64,000 bases of DNA, taken from Microbulbifer sp. THAF38. GTDB lineage: Bacteria; Pseudomonadota; Gammaproteobacteria; Pseudomonadales; Cellvibrionaceae. Of the stretch, positions 1 to 8,141 are shown piece after piece (the first letter of the stretch is position 1; the number at the start of each line of letters is the position of its first letter). The stretch lies in the NCBI RefSeq assembly GCF_009363535.1, contig NZ_CP045369.1, forward strand, positions 4,351,001 through 4,415,000, read 5' to 3'. Both the position numbers and the translations under genes were made by a program. Below the pieces are notes generated by a model that did no database searches, was not told the origin of the DNA, and worked only from the letters and a program-made list of their open reading frames with translations.

Positions 1-1
1 C

Positions 2-478
2 GTCAGCGCAGCAGGAAAAATCTGCCTGATTCAACGCGGCAATATCAGCTTTGCTGAAAAAGTCCTGAATTGTGAAGCCGGTGGCGGTGTTGGAGCGATC
101 ATTTACAACAATGTGCCCGGAATGCTTTATGGCACCCATGGTGGCGTGGAGACCCATATTCCTTCCGTGGGTATCTCCGATACCGATGGCAGCGCCTTGT
201 TAACTCAACTGGGTGCCAGTGCGACTATCGAAACCGAAGCTAACGATTATGCCTACTTTAACGGTACATCCATGGCGACCCCACATGTTGCTGGCGTTGC
301 TGCTTTAGTTTGGAGCCATTACCCGAACTGCAGTAATTCAGAAATCCGCACTGCCCTGCAGGCTACTGCAGAGGATTTGGGTGATTCGGGCCGAGATAAT
401 GCTTATGGCTATGGTTTGGTCCAGGCCAAAGCCGCCTTTGATTACCTGGCAGCCAACGGTTGTACTGGCTCCATGTAA
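2..478 (+). CDS. S8 (subtilisin-like) serine protease, C-terminal part
   Basis: The gene starts left of the window; the open frame runs from base 2 to the TAA at 476-478. The visible part opens with a PA (protease-associated) domain tail (GKICLIQRG ... GAIIYNN), normally inserted in the catalytic domain of secreted subtilases. The catalytic-serine block GTSMATPHVAGVAAL follows near the C-terminus; its Ser is the nucleophile. The Asp and His of the triad would lie upstream, outside the window. The protein ends shortly after the catalytic block (NGCTGSM), so there is no long C-terminal extension. It is probably a secreted extracellular protease, as is common in polymer-degrading marine bacteria. 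The family call is secure; substrate unknown. Confidence 0.93.
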   Translation, partial: VSAAGKICLIQRGNISFAEKVLNCEAGGGVGAIIYNNVPGMLYGTHGGVETHIPSVGISDTDGSALLTQLGASATIETEANDYAYFNGTSMATPHVAGVAALVWSHYPNCSNSEIRTALQATAEDLGDSGRDNAYGYGLVQAKAAFDYLAANGCTGSM

Positions 479-501
479 TCCTTAGCAGGCCTTTCCTGTT
501 T

Positions 502-522
502 GGGGGAGCGACTTGCTCCCCC
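502..522. terminator. Hairpin after the subtilase gene
   Basis: A perfect 8-bp stem (GGGGGAGC / GCTCCCCC) with a 5-nt loop starts 23 nt after the subtilase stop. No T-run follows, so it may be a weak or Rho-assisted terminator or a 3'-end stabilising hairpin. Confidence 0.5.
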
Positions 523-947
523 TCAGGCACCAGTTATTCACAGTGAATAAATATCCTGGCCAAGTATTTAAATTATAATATTCATTACAAAGCCGGAAGG
601 CAGGAGAGCTTTGATCTCCCAGCTCTTATCTATCAACCTTGGTTTCAGGTAATAACTGCAATTTCCTTATGCTGCAAGCAGATCAACCTGCAGCCCCATG
701 AATAACTCTTCCCGAGTTAGGGTATCTATTTATTACCACGCGTCACCAGTCACTTTCTGAGCCTTATACGCTTGACGATGCCTTGGATCCACAAGCTTAT
801 TTGCTTTCCCTGGGCGATATCTTCAGTGTGAAAAGGCCCATTAATAAAGACTGAAAATTTAATTATTATTAAATCGTGCCCAACAAAAAGAAAGAGCACA
901 AAAATAAAGAAAATATTAGGTAGCAGATATTATCCAGTGACTGAAAT
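523..947. other. Gene-free stretch
   Basis: About 425 bases between two 3'-ends (subtilase + and Band 7 gene -). It is AT-rich towards its right end and all frames are interrupted. I see no RNA gene, repeat or pseudogene that I can support. Confidence 0.5.
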
Positions 948-977
948 ATGAAAGAGACTGAAATTGCTTTCAGCCTC
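948..977 (-). terminator. Terminator of the Band 7 lipoprotein gene
   Basis: On the minus strand, GAGGCTGAAA-GCAA-TTTCAGTCTC forms a 10-bp stem with one G-T pair, followed by a T-rich stretch (TTTCATATTTC). It lies directly after the stop at 991. Confidence 0.6.
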
Positions 978-990
978 TTGTTACTATTTC

Positions 991-1890
991 TTATTTACCT
1001 GCCACCCGTTTTACCTGATCATTTAGCACTGCATGCTGCATACCTATAGTCCCCAGAGCTTCTACGGGGAGGAAAACCTTGTTATTCGACTCAGCCATTT
1101 TATCGAGGACTTCCAGAGTCCTATAGGCTAAGTATTTATCAGTTACTGACTTGGCCAACAAGTCATTGACTTCTTTTTGGCCAATCGCCTTTTCACGGGC
1201 AATAGCACGATTCATCTTTTCCCGCTCCAGATCGCGCTCCATTTGTATTTTTTGAATTTGAAATTGTGCTTTTTCCTGCTCTATCAGCTCACGTCGCTCA
1301 GCTGCGCGCTCCTTTGCCTGCGTGATGACCTTGGGGAACTGGATATCGGCCAGACCCAGGCGCTTAACCTCAATGGGTGTACCTTTGAGGGCTTTAGAAA
1401 CCTCACTAAACAACTCGTGACTGAGGGACTCTCTACTGGAAGCAATCTCATTGATGGAATATTTAGCTACCACACGGCGCACTACATCCCGAATTACCGG
1501 CTGAGCATAAGTTCCATAGACACGATTTACCGAAATATTATTATTCTCTGGAGGAATACGGTCGAAGACACTATCAATGGCATCATTGCTGATGGCACCA
1601 GTCATGCGAATATCAAAGCTCATATTAAGCTGGTCTTTGGGCATAAAGACCTTGAATTTTTCCAGATGACCAAAATCTGCAATTGTCATTGTGACCAACC
1701 TGTCACAGTAAAACATACACATATCCAGGCGAAATTTAGAAGGCGGTACCACTTCGGGCTTATAGCCACTCTCAGTTAATACTTTTCCCACATGCGCAGG
1801 CGGTACTTCCACTCGCTCACCACATGCAGACACTAAAAGAAGAGAGGCGATCAGACCCAAGACTGAAACAAAACGCATTGTTAACACCAT
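991..1890 (-). CDS. SPFH/Band 7 (prohibitin-like) putative lipoprotein
   Basis: A 299-residue protein. The N-terminus is hydrophobic and ends in a lipobox-like LVSAC (Cys23), so it is probably a membrane-anchored lipoprotein rather than a classical one-TM prohibitin. An SPFH domain spans about residues 28-210. It is followed by a charged coiled-coil (about 200-250, rich in E, R, Q and K) and a short tail with NNKVFLPVEAL, a signature common in bacterial prohibitin-like proteins. Such proteins form membrane ring scaffolds that organise proteases or membrane domains. An alternative ATG five codons in (1878) is possible. It is divergent from the DUF350 and transglutaminase-like genes across about 140 bp. 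The specific role is unknown. Confidence 0.85.
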   Translation of the reverse strand: MVLTMRFVSVLGLIASLLLVSACGERVEVPPAHVGKVLTESGYKPEVVPPSKFRLDMCMFYCDRLVTMTIADFGHLEKFKVFMPKDQLNMSFDIRMTGAISNDAIDSVFDRIPPENNNISVNRVYGTYAQPVIRDVVRRVVAKYSINEIASSRESLSHELFSEVSKALKGTPIEVKRLGLADIQFPKVITQAKERAAERRELIEQEKAQFQIQKIQMERDLEREKMNRAIAREKAIGQKEVNDLLAKSVTDKYLAYRTLEVLDKMAESNNKVFLPVEALGTIGMQHAVLNDQVKRVAGK

Positions 1891-2028
1891 GCAATGAAAA
1901 AAATAAGATATTGCAATTATACATGTACAACAAGGCGGAGTAATAAGATGAAAGATGCTACAATCTGTATAAAATTTTTTTATCTTCCTGAAAAATTAAA
2001 CTTAAATTCAACTTACTGAAATAAAGAC

Positions 2029-2259
2029 ATGCAACTGGAATTCATCACCGCAACGCTATTTAATCTCGGCATCAACCTGCTTTACACCATATTAGCCCTT
2101 TTTGTTGGAATCGTTGCCTTAATAACCATTGATAAAAAATTACTGCGCACAGTGGATATTGAGGGCGAGCTGAAAAACGGCAATATTGCGGTCTCCATCT
2201 TTGCCTCCACAATTTTGATTTTTGTTGCCATCATCATTTCTTTTGGCTTAAAAGGATAG
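2029..2259 (+). CDS. DUF350 small membrane protein
   Basis: A 76-residue protein with two predicted membrane helices (about 9-33 and 52-74) separated by a polar loop with GELKNGNIAVSIF, the usual DUF350 pattern. Function is unknown. DUF350 proteins often sit beside membrane-stress or transglutaminase-like genes. The next gene starts 4 nt after its stop, so the two are probably co-transcribed and translationally coupled. Confidence 0.75.
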   Translation: MQLEFITATLFNLGINLLYTILALFVGIVALITIDKKLLRTVDIEGELKNGNIAVSIFASTILIFVAIIISFGLKG

Positions 2260-2263
2260 AGCT

Positions 2264-3088
2264 GTGAGCCGATGGATAGCCCCGTTGTTCATTTTCTCTA
2301 CGTTGTTAATGCTACCGGAGATTTTCCGCAATACCGTACACAATCCAAGCGCGCGTACTCCAGCAGGCCAGCCCCTTACATCCGCAAGTAGAGCCTATAG
2401 TTCTACCTATACTTCCATAATGGATCGCCAGAACGGGGTCGTGAGAGTCACGGGTACCAGTTATCCACTATCCGAGAAAACCATCCAACAAGTGGTAGCC
2501 AAACGCTCCCTGGAGGAGAGCGCCCATGTTTCTATTTGGAACTGGCAGGGGTTAGAGGCCGTCACGGCTTCAGCGCGCGGTTTGGATAAACAGCATCATT
2601 TTGCCAATAGCTATCTGGTAGGCTTTAAGCCCTTCCAAACCCGGGAACTTTGGGTACCGCTATATACTCTGGCAATGCAGAAGGAGTATCAGTACGACCA
2701 CCTGCAGTACGCTGGCCTTTCCGATATATGGCAGACATCCCGCCAAGCTTATTTTCAAAAACGCGGTGACTGTGAAGACCATGCAATCTTACTGGCCGAC
2801 TGGTTGATTGAACTTGGTGTGGATGCACGAGTGGCATTGGGTACACATAAAGGCCAGGGGCACGCCTGGGTGGTAGCTATAGTGGACAACCAAGAATATC
2901 TGCTAGAAGCCACCAGCAAGCGACGTCAGGCCAGCTGGCAGGCGATGCCGCTGGCGGCCCTGGCTGAGGGTTATGAAGTGGAATTCCAATTCAATCGCAA
3001 CTTCTTTTGGGCAAAGCGTAATTCCGCATCCACAAGAAAGTATCGCGGTATTCACTGGATAAAAAAATCCCAGTTTATTCGCAGTTGA
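2264..3088 (+). CDS. Transglutaminase-like cysteine peptidase-fold protein, exported
   Basis: Starts with GTG, with AGGA of the preceding gene end as ribosome site. The 274-residue protein has an N-terminal hydrophobic segment (about 4-20), so it is probably exported or membrane-anchored. The transglutaminase-like core lies at about 125-220. It has the catalytic Cys170 in GDCEDHA and His200 in GHAW. The third position reads YLLEAT (Glu215) where many family members have Asp. The fold could give peptidase, amidase or crosslinking activity, and no substrate can be read from the sequence. It is probably in an operon with the DUF350 gene. Confidence 0.78.
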   Translation: MSRWIAPLFIFSTLLMLPEIFRNTVHNPSARTPAGQPLTSASRAYSSTYTSIMDRQNGVVRVTGTSYPLSEKTIQQVVAKRSLEESAHVSIWNWQGLEAVTASARGLDKQHHFANSYLVGFKPFQTRELWVPLYTLAMQKEYQYDHLQYAGLSDIWQTSRQAYFQKRGDCEDHAILLADWLIELGVDARVALGTHKGQGHAWVVAIVDNQEYLLEATSKRRQASWQAMPLAALAEGYEVEFQFNRNFFWAKRNSASTRKYRGIHWIKKSQFIRS

Positions 3089-3099
3089 TCCTGCCTGGG

Positions 3100-3128
3100 A
3101 ATTCACCCGGAAATTTACCGGGTGAATT
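3100..3128. terminator. Bidirectional terminator between convergent genes
   Basis: A perfect 11-bp stem (AATTCACCCGG / CCGGGTGAATT) with a 7-nt AT loop, between the transglutaminase-like (+) and metzincin (-) 3'-ends. AT-rich sequence on both sides suits termination in either direction. Confidence 0.7.
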
Positions 3129-3172
3129 AATTAAAACCCCAAGCTCAATGTTTAACAATATCTAGGCAGGAC

Positions 3173-5566
3173 TCAAATTGGTGATCCCGGCGGCATCGCC
3201 TTGATATCCTCGGCCCTGACTTCCAGTTCGCCGCGCATGAATGACTCAATACGCTTAGCCTGGAAATAATAATGTGCGTTGTATCCCTGCGTATCTTCAC
3301 CAAATAACTTTTTCTGCCCAAGTGCCACTTGGAATTTGGCCAGCTGCAACTGCGCCTTAGCCCTTACCGATTCTGCAGCAGTGCGGTCACTGGCGAGCAG
3401 CATTAGATGCTGGATATATACATGATTGGCGCGCTGGTGAATCGCCGCCTGCAAACCCGAATACGGTGCATCATGCAAAGCTAACGTAGTGAGCCGCTCC
3501 AATAAGCTGTCGAAAGCAGGAATCTCACTACTGCGCGCGTTTTGCTGATCCATACGCGCCGCCCGCTGCGTGTCCAATAGAATCGACAGGGTATGACCCG
3601 CTGCGGCCTCGGCCAAGGCCACTGCATCAAACGCTACGCCGGTATGGGAGGGAAAACTCTCCCTGGTCCGTTCATAACCATAAGACTTAGGGGGAATCAG
3701 CTGAAGAACCTGTTCCGGCAAGACCAGAAATTCTGGTGATAAGGTTCCCACTAGCGTATCTATGGCTTGCTGCTGACGTTCTGCGGGCACGAGTGTGTAG
3801 CTATTCTGCTCAGCACCGTTATATAAGTAATCGTAATCCAACCCACCGATCAACTTACCCACCGCTTCCGCCTGATAGCGATGCCCGTAATAAACCGGTA
3901 CCAGTGTCTCCTCCAGGTCGGAACGGGGTGCAGATTTAGGATTTGCCGCACGGGAAAAATTCTCCAGGGCGTGGCGGCGCAACTCTGTCAGACGGCTGAA
4001 TTCCTCCAGGGGGTCTCTGCCGTTATCCCACAAGTGAGAAGAAGCATGAGCATTGTTGATCACGCGGGAATCTGGATCGGAGATAAAACGCAGTTTTTGT
4101 TCCCCTGCCTCGGCAATGATCCTATCCAGATAGGATTGCTCCTCCTCGCCATTACCGTAGCCATAGCGAATTGCCAGCTTATCCCAAGCGCCGATACCAG
4201 TGGCATAAGCCTTGGAGAAATCCAACTCCGTGCCCAATAAAGAAACCAGCGGCGCCGGATAATCCATTACCGAAGCGCGCTCCGCTGCACTCGCGGCAAA
4301 ATTATGGGCAAGGCCCAGTGTGTGGCCCACTTCGTGGGCTGATAGCTGGCGAATACGAGCCAGCGCCATAGCCTTTAAGGCCGCAGTATCAGCAGATTCG
4401 TCGGAATATGGTTGTAGCAACCCCTGGGCGATCAGGAAGTCCTGACGCACACGCAGGGAACCAAGAGTAACATTACCCTTTAAGATTTCGCCGGTACGGG
4501 GGTCAAACACGGAGTAACCATAAGACCAGCCACGCGTGGAACGGTGCACCCAGTTGATCACGTTGTAGCGCACATCTAGGGGGTCCGCGTTTTCCGGCAG
4601 GATTTCCACACGGAAGGCATCCTTATAACCGGCTGCGGTAAAAGCCTGGTTCCACCAGCTGGCCCCCTCTACCAACGCACTGCGTACCGGTTCTGGTACA
4701 CCTGAATCCACGTAGTAGACAATTGGCTCAACCACTTCATCACTACCCGGTTTTTTCTCTAGACGGTGCCGGTAGATAAAACGCTGATCCAGAGGTTGGT
4801 CGATTGCCGAGGCGTAATCGCGGAAAGTGAAAGGAAAATAACCGCTGCGACTGTGGAACACTCGCGGCTGGTACTCTCGATCGGGAAGTTCGATTAAGGA
4901 GATATGCTGGCGTAGGGAAACCAGAGTCGGGGTTGGCACCACCTCGCGCAAATATTTACCGGGTTTGCTACCGGAAAAGGTCAGCTGAGCCTCAAACTCG
5001 CTGTTCTTGGGGAAATTCTTAGTGCGCGGTAAAAAGATCGCGGACTTGGATTTATCCACAGAATAACTGCCCTGCTCCGCCTGTTTCAGGCGAGCCCCAA
5101 TACCGTGCTGATCACTAAGCAAAAAGGGGGTGAAGTCCACCAATGTAGCACCATCATTTTGTGCTAAAACTTCAAATCCCCAGAGCACTGAAGAGGCAAA
5201 AGCCTCTTCTACCGCACGGCGCTCTGCCAGATTTTCAGACTCAGCGCGGTAGTGAGCGTTTACCTGGTGCAAGAGTACCTTGTTGCCTACACGCTGGAAC
5301 TTCACCAAACGGCTCTCACCCACCTGGTTGCGGTCCAAGCCCACTGGGTTGGACCCCAGCCCCTGAGCCAGGCCGGTGAGAAGCAGCAGTTCACGCTCAA
5401 ACGTATCGATCTGCAACAGCACTCGGCCGCTATCCTCATCCCAGTAGAAATTGTGATACCCACTGTATTTACGCATATCCGCCGTATACTCGGCGATACC
5501 CTCGGCTCGAGCTACTGTGCTTAATAGCACCAGGCACAGAGCCATCAAATGCCTACTGAATGACAT
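3173..5566 (-). CDS. Secreted zinc metalloprotease of the metzincin type (DUF5117/DUF4953 family)
   Basis: A 797-residue protein with an N-terminal Sec signal (about 1-21, ending VARAEG). The metzincin zinc motif HEVGHTLGLAH is at residues 411-421; His411, His415 and His421 bind zinc and Glu412 is the general base. A Met-turn candidate SVMDYP follows about 20 residues later. The long N-terminal half resembles DUF5117 and the C-terminal part the DUF4953 region, as in large secreted metalloproteases of Proteobacteria and Bacteroidetes. Substrate unknown. It is monocistronic: convergent with the transglutaminase-like gene and divergent from the DUF2884 gene. Confidence 0.88.
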   Translation of the reverse strand: MSFSRHLMALCLVLLSTVARAEGIAEYTADMRKYSGYHNFYWDEDSGRVLLQIDTFERELLLLTGLAQGLGSNPVGLDRNQVGESRLVKFQRVGNKVLLHQVNAHYRAESENLAERRAVEEAFASSVLWGFEVLAQNDGATLVDFTPFLLSDQHGIGARLKQAEQGSYSVDKSKSAIFLPRTKNFPKNSEFEAQLTFSGSKPGKYLREVVPTPTLVSLRQHISLIELPDREYQPRVFHSRSGYFPFTFRDYASAIDQPLDQRFIYRHRLEKKPGSDEVVEPIVYYVDSGVPEPVRSALVEGASWWNQAFTAAGYKDAFRVEILPENADPLDVRYNVINWVHRSTRGWSYGYSVFDPRTGEILKGNVTLGSLRVRQDFLIAQGLLQPYSDESADTAALKAMALARIRQLSAHEVGHTLGLAHNFAASAAERASVMDYPAPLVSLLGTELDFSKAYATGIGAWDKLAIRYGYGNGEEEQSYLDRIIAEAGEQKLRFISDPDSRVINNAHASSHLWDNGRDPLEEFSRLTELRRHALENFSRAANPKSAPRSDLEETLVPVYYGHRYQAEAVGKLIGGLDYDYLYNGAEQNSYTLVPAERQQQAIDTLVGTLSPEFLVLPEQVLQLIPPKSYGYERTRESFPSHTGVAFDAVALAEAAAGHTLSILLDTQRAARMDQQNARSSEIPAFDSLLERLTTLALHDAPYSGLQAAIHQRANHVYIQHLMLLASDRTAAESVRAKAQLQLAKFQVALGQKKLFGEDTQGYNAHYYFQAKRIESFMRGELEVRAEDIKAMPPGSPI

Positions 5567-5765
5567 TTGCCGTCCCCCAATTTTTAATTATTAAAAGCCA
5601 ATACCCAGCGGTACCCTGACCACATCTGGATTGCGGCCAAGGGTAGCATTTAGAGCAACCCCAATCTGTACAAAAAACAGGCTAAAAAATTTTTCTTACC
5701 TTCTGCATCCATTTGCACTTCCCGTCTCGTCTGAAAGGGAAAGGCACAAAAACAGAGATTCAACT

Positions 5766-6536
5766 ATGTGGAAACCACTTGCGATTTCAACACTGATTGG
5801 TTTGGGTGGAGCAGGACAGGCAATGGCACACGGGTCCATTCATATCGATACCGACAACTGTGAGTCAACTCTCGACTACACAGTAAAAGTGGGGCCCGAC
5901 TTCTTCGAAGTGCACGAGGATGGGGATAAGCAACAGTTGGTGTACTTCCATTCACCGGCACAGCTACTGGTAAATGGAAGCCAGATAACTCTGGATGCCC
6001 AACAACAACAATTGTTGCAAGAGTATCGCCAAAAACTACACATCGCCGGCCGCGACACCCTTTTGGTTACACTGGAAGCCGTAGATATCGCCATGGACGG
6101 ATTGTCTATCGCTATCAGTGCCCTCGCGGGCCCGGATCACCCAGAGAACCAGGAGCTTAAACAATTCTCTGCGGATTTAATCCAGCGTACCGAGGATCGC
6201 CTCAATCGTGAGGGGGAAATTTACTATCTCGGCGATACTGAGATTGGCAACTTTATAGATGAGACAATCTCCAAAGAGTTTGAACCCCGTATCGAACGCC
6301 TGGCCAAGGATGCCGCAGGTACTATCGCCTGGCACGCTCTCAAAGCCGCCTTCACTGGCGGACAGAGTATAGAGGAGCGCGCTACTGAACAGGCAGAACA
6401 GTTACTGGAACAACGTTCAGAACAGATTGAGCAAACTGCCGAGCAACTTTGCGTCTCTCTGCAGTCCATCGACCAACTGGAAACACAAGTACATCAAGCC
6501 GTGCCCGAGCTGGGCGACTATGATCTGGTCAAATAG
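5766..6536 (+). CDS. DUF2884 (YggN-like) exported protein
   Basis: An open frame extends upstream to 5631, but the ATG at 5766 is the likely start: it is preceded by AGAG and begins a clear signal peptide (MWKPLAIS ... GQAMAHG, cleavage near residue 21). The mature protein (about 235 residues) has the DUF2884/YggN pattern (CESTLDYTVKVGPDFFEV). A polar, Glu/Gln-rich C-terminal helical stretch contains repeated EQ-rich segments. E. coli YggN is a periplasmic protein of unknown function. A strong terminator follows. Confidence 0.8.
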   Translation: MWKPLAISTLIGLGGAGQAMAHGSIHIDTDNCESTLDYTVKVGPDFFEVHEDGDKQQLVYFHSPAQLLVNGSQITLDAQQQQLLQEYRQKLHIAGRDTLLVTLEAVDIAMDGLSIAISALAGPDHPENQELKQFSADLIQRTEDRLNREGEIYYLGDTEIGNFIDETISKEFEPRIERLAKDAAGTIAWHALKAAFTGGQSIEERATEQAEQLLEQRSEQIEQTAEQLCVSLQSIDQLETQVHQAVPELGDYDLVK

Positions 6537-6576
6537 TATTACTGCCAACCGGCCTTAATTTTATCCCCCCAAACCT

Positions 6577-6599
6577 GGCCGCTCTGCGGCCTTTATTTA
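6577..6599 (+). terminator. Rho-independent terminator of the DUF2884 gene
   Basis: A perfect stem GGCCGC-TCT-GCGGCC followed by TTTATTTA, 40 nt after the stop. It overlaps the 3' end of the convergent hydrolase gene. Confidence 0.8.
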
Positions 6600-7547
6600 T
6601 TGCAGTTGCAGATTTTTAAGAAATTTCTTTGCATCGCGAACACTGCCCTTCGCGTGTTCCACATGCGTCATATGTCCGACTTTTTCGTAGGCGATCAACT
6701 TACTATTCGGTATTTGATGAGAAAAATATTCGCCTACCTCCAGAGGAATAATTCGATCTTCTGCTCCCCAGAGAAATAAAACTGGAGTCTGGATATTTTC
6801 AAGTCCTAAAAGCGGCTGAAAATTAACTGTGGCATTAGCGACAAGATTAATAGCCGTGCCACGATTTTTCTTATAGCGAGAGAGCAGGTAAATACGCTCT
6901 ACCATTTTTTCCGGCAGCGCATTTGGATTGTAGAAAAAACGGGCCCTTAACATTTTTCTCAGCAGCCCACGGCTACCCAGGTGAGAAACAAAGCGTCGCC
7001 CCCAGTAACTGAGTACGAAACGCGCCATTACGGGAGGCATTTTCAACCCCTTGTCACATTGATAACCGCCCGGTGCAATCAGGATTGCGGCTTCAGCAGC
7101 ATCCGGATGTTCAATCAAGTAGCGCAGTACCGCATTGCCTCCAAAGGAGTGACCAACTAGAACAAACCTCTGCAATCCCATTGTCTCAATAAATCGCGCG
7201 ATAAAATCTGCCAGGTGCTTCGGGGTATAAGTTCCCCCCGGCAATGGATCTGTGAGACCATGGCCAGGAAGATCCACCAGTATTAGATGGTAATCCCTAG
7301 CCAAAACTTTTGCCCACTCACCCCAGCCCCCCAAGGAGTCACCACCACCGTGAAAACATAAAAGCAGTGGGCGCCCCTCCCTGCCTACTTCTCGGTAGTT
7401 CACCGAGAAACCATCGGTAAAAGCCAACTGGTTGTAGGAAAAACGAGATAATTCGTTGCGGTTCAGATTAGGGCTGAAAAACGCGATTCCCAGCAACCAG
7501 ATGAAAATCAGCAGAAGTATAAGGACGATCCAGAATGCCATAATCAC
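6597..7547 (-). CDS. Alpha/beta hydrolase with N-terminal membrane anchor
   Basis: A 316-residue protein. A hydrophobic helix at about 3-24 should anchor it in the inner membrane. The hydrolase fold shows an oxyanion-hole segment CFHGGGDS, the nucleophile elbow GHSFGG (Ser134), an acid in WGAEDRIIP (Asp264) and His292 in VGHMTH, so the triad is complete. The likely start is the GTG at 7547, with GGGAGG 7 nt upstream; an in-frame ATG at 7541 is less well placed. Family members include esterases, lipases and C-C hydrolases; the substrate cannot be told. Confidence 0.85.
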   Translation of the reverse strand: MIMAFWIVLILLLIFIWLLGIAFFSPNLNRNELSRFSYNQLAFTDGFSVNYREVGREGRPLLLCFHGGGDSLGGWGEWAKVLARDYHLILVDLPGHGLTDPLPGGTYTPKHLADFIARFIETMGLQRFVLVGHSFGGNAVLRYLIEHPDAAEAAILIAPGGYQCDKGLKMPPVMARFVLSYWGRRFVSHLGSRGLLRKMLRARFFYNPNALPEKMVERIYLLSRYKKNRGTAINLVANATVNFQPLLGLENIQTPVLFLWGAEDRIIPLEVGEYFSHQIPNSKLIAYEKVGHMTHVEHAKGSVRDAKKFLKNLQLQ

Positions 7548-7606
7548 GACAGGGCCTCCCTGGCCCGTACTGATTGTTTAAGAAGACAGCGTAATCAGAA
7601 AAACCA

Positions 7607-7948
7607 TTATTTTATCGAATTCAATGTCAGCCCTTTGAGGCTGGTCGAGGCGACAGCCACATAAAAGTGCATCAATAAAATCATAAAGAGACCACCAGCC
7701 AGAATAAGCCAAAACCGGTTGTACCCCAGGTGACGCATGGATAGGAACCAAGCGCCAAGATTTAACACCTGTAATAGAGCAGATAACCCCGCCAGTAGCG
7801 CCGCTTCGGTATAGGCCAGCCAGGTGAGATTAAAAGCAAGGGAGGGAGCCTGAATAATCACCGCAGCAGCCCCCAGCAAGGCTGCAGCCAGGCCGACATT
7901 ACGCACTGAGTCGAAGGTAACTTCCAAGGCCCGAGGATAATCGCTCAT
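7607..7948 (-). CDS. Small polytopic membrane protein, unknown family
   Basis: The frame opens at 8020, but the ATG at 7948 (MSDYPRAL) has GGGAG 5 nt upstream and is the better start, giving 113 residues. There are three hydrophobic segments: about 17-36, 43-66 (LTWLAYTEAALLAGLSALLQV) and 76-100. I do not recognise the family. It lies in the same direction as the hydrolase gene (60 bp apart) and the decarboxylase. Confidence 0.6.
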   Translation of the reverse strand: MSDYPRALEVTFDSVRNVGLAAALLGAAAVIIQAPSLAFNLTWLAYTEAALLAGLSALLQVLNLGAWFLSMRHLGYNRFWLILAGGLFMILLMHFYVAVASTSLKGLTLNSIK

Positions 7949-8141
7949 TTGCTCCCTGTGTCCATTTACCCCGTTCTGCCCAATTAAAATCTGTGGGCCA
8001 ACCAGAAGAATAGACCGCATTCAGCAATGGAGTTCTGAATCCATTAGATAAGCAGCTTACCGAGGCTTAATAAGTATTGCCATCGCGTATTGCGACAGGG
8101 CCAGGCCTTGTACACAGGAACTGCCAGGTTATAAGCCGAAT

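Noticed and set aside
1177..1779. 200-codon open frame antisense to the Band 7 gene
   Set aside because: No domain, no ribosome site; Band 7 domain is clear on the minus strand.
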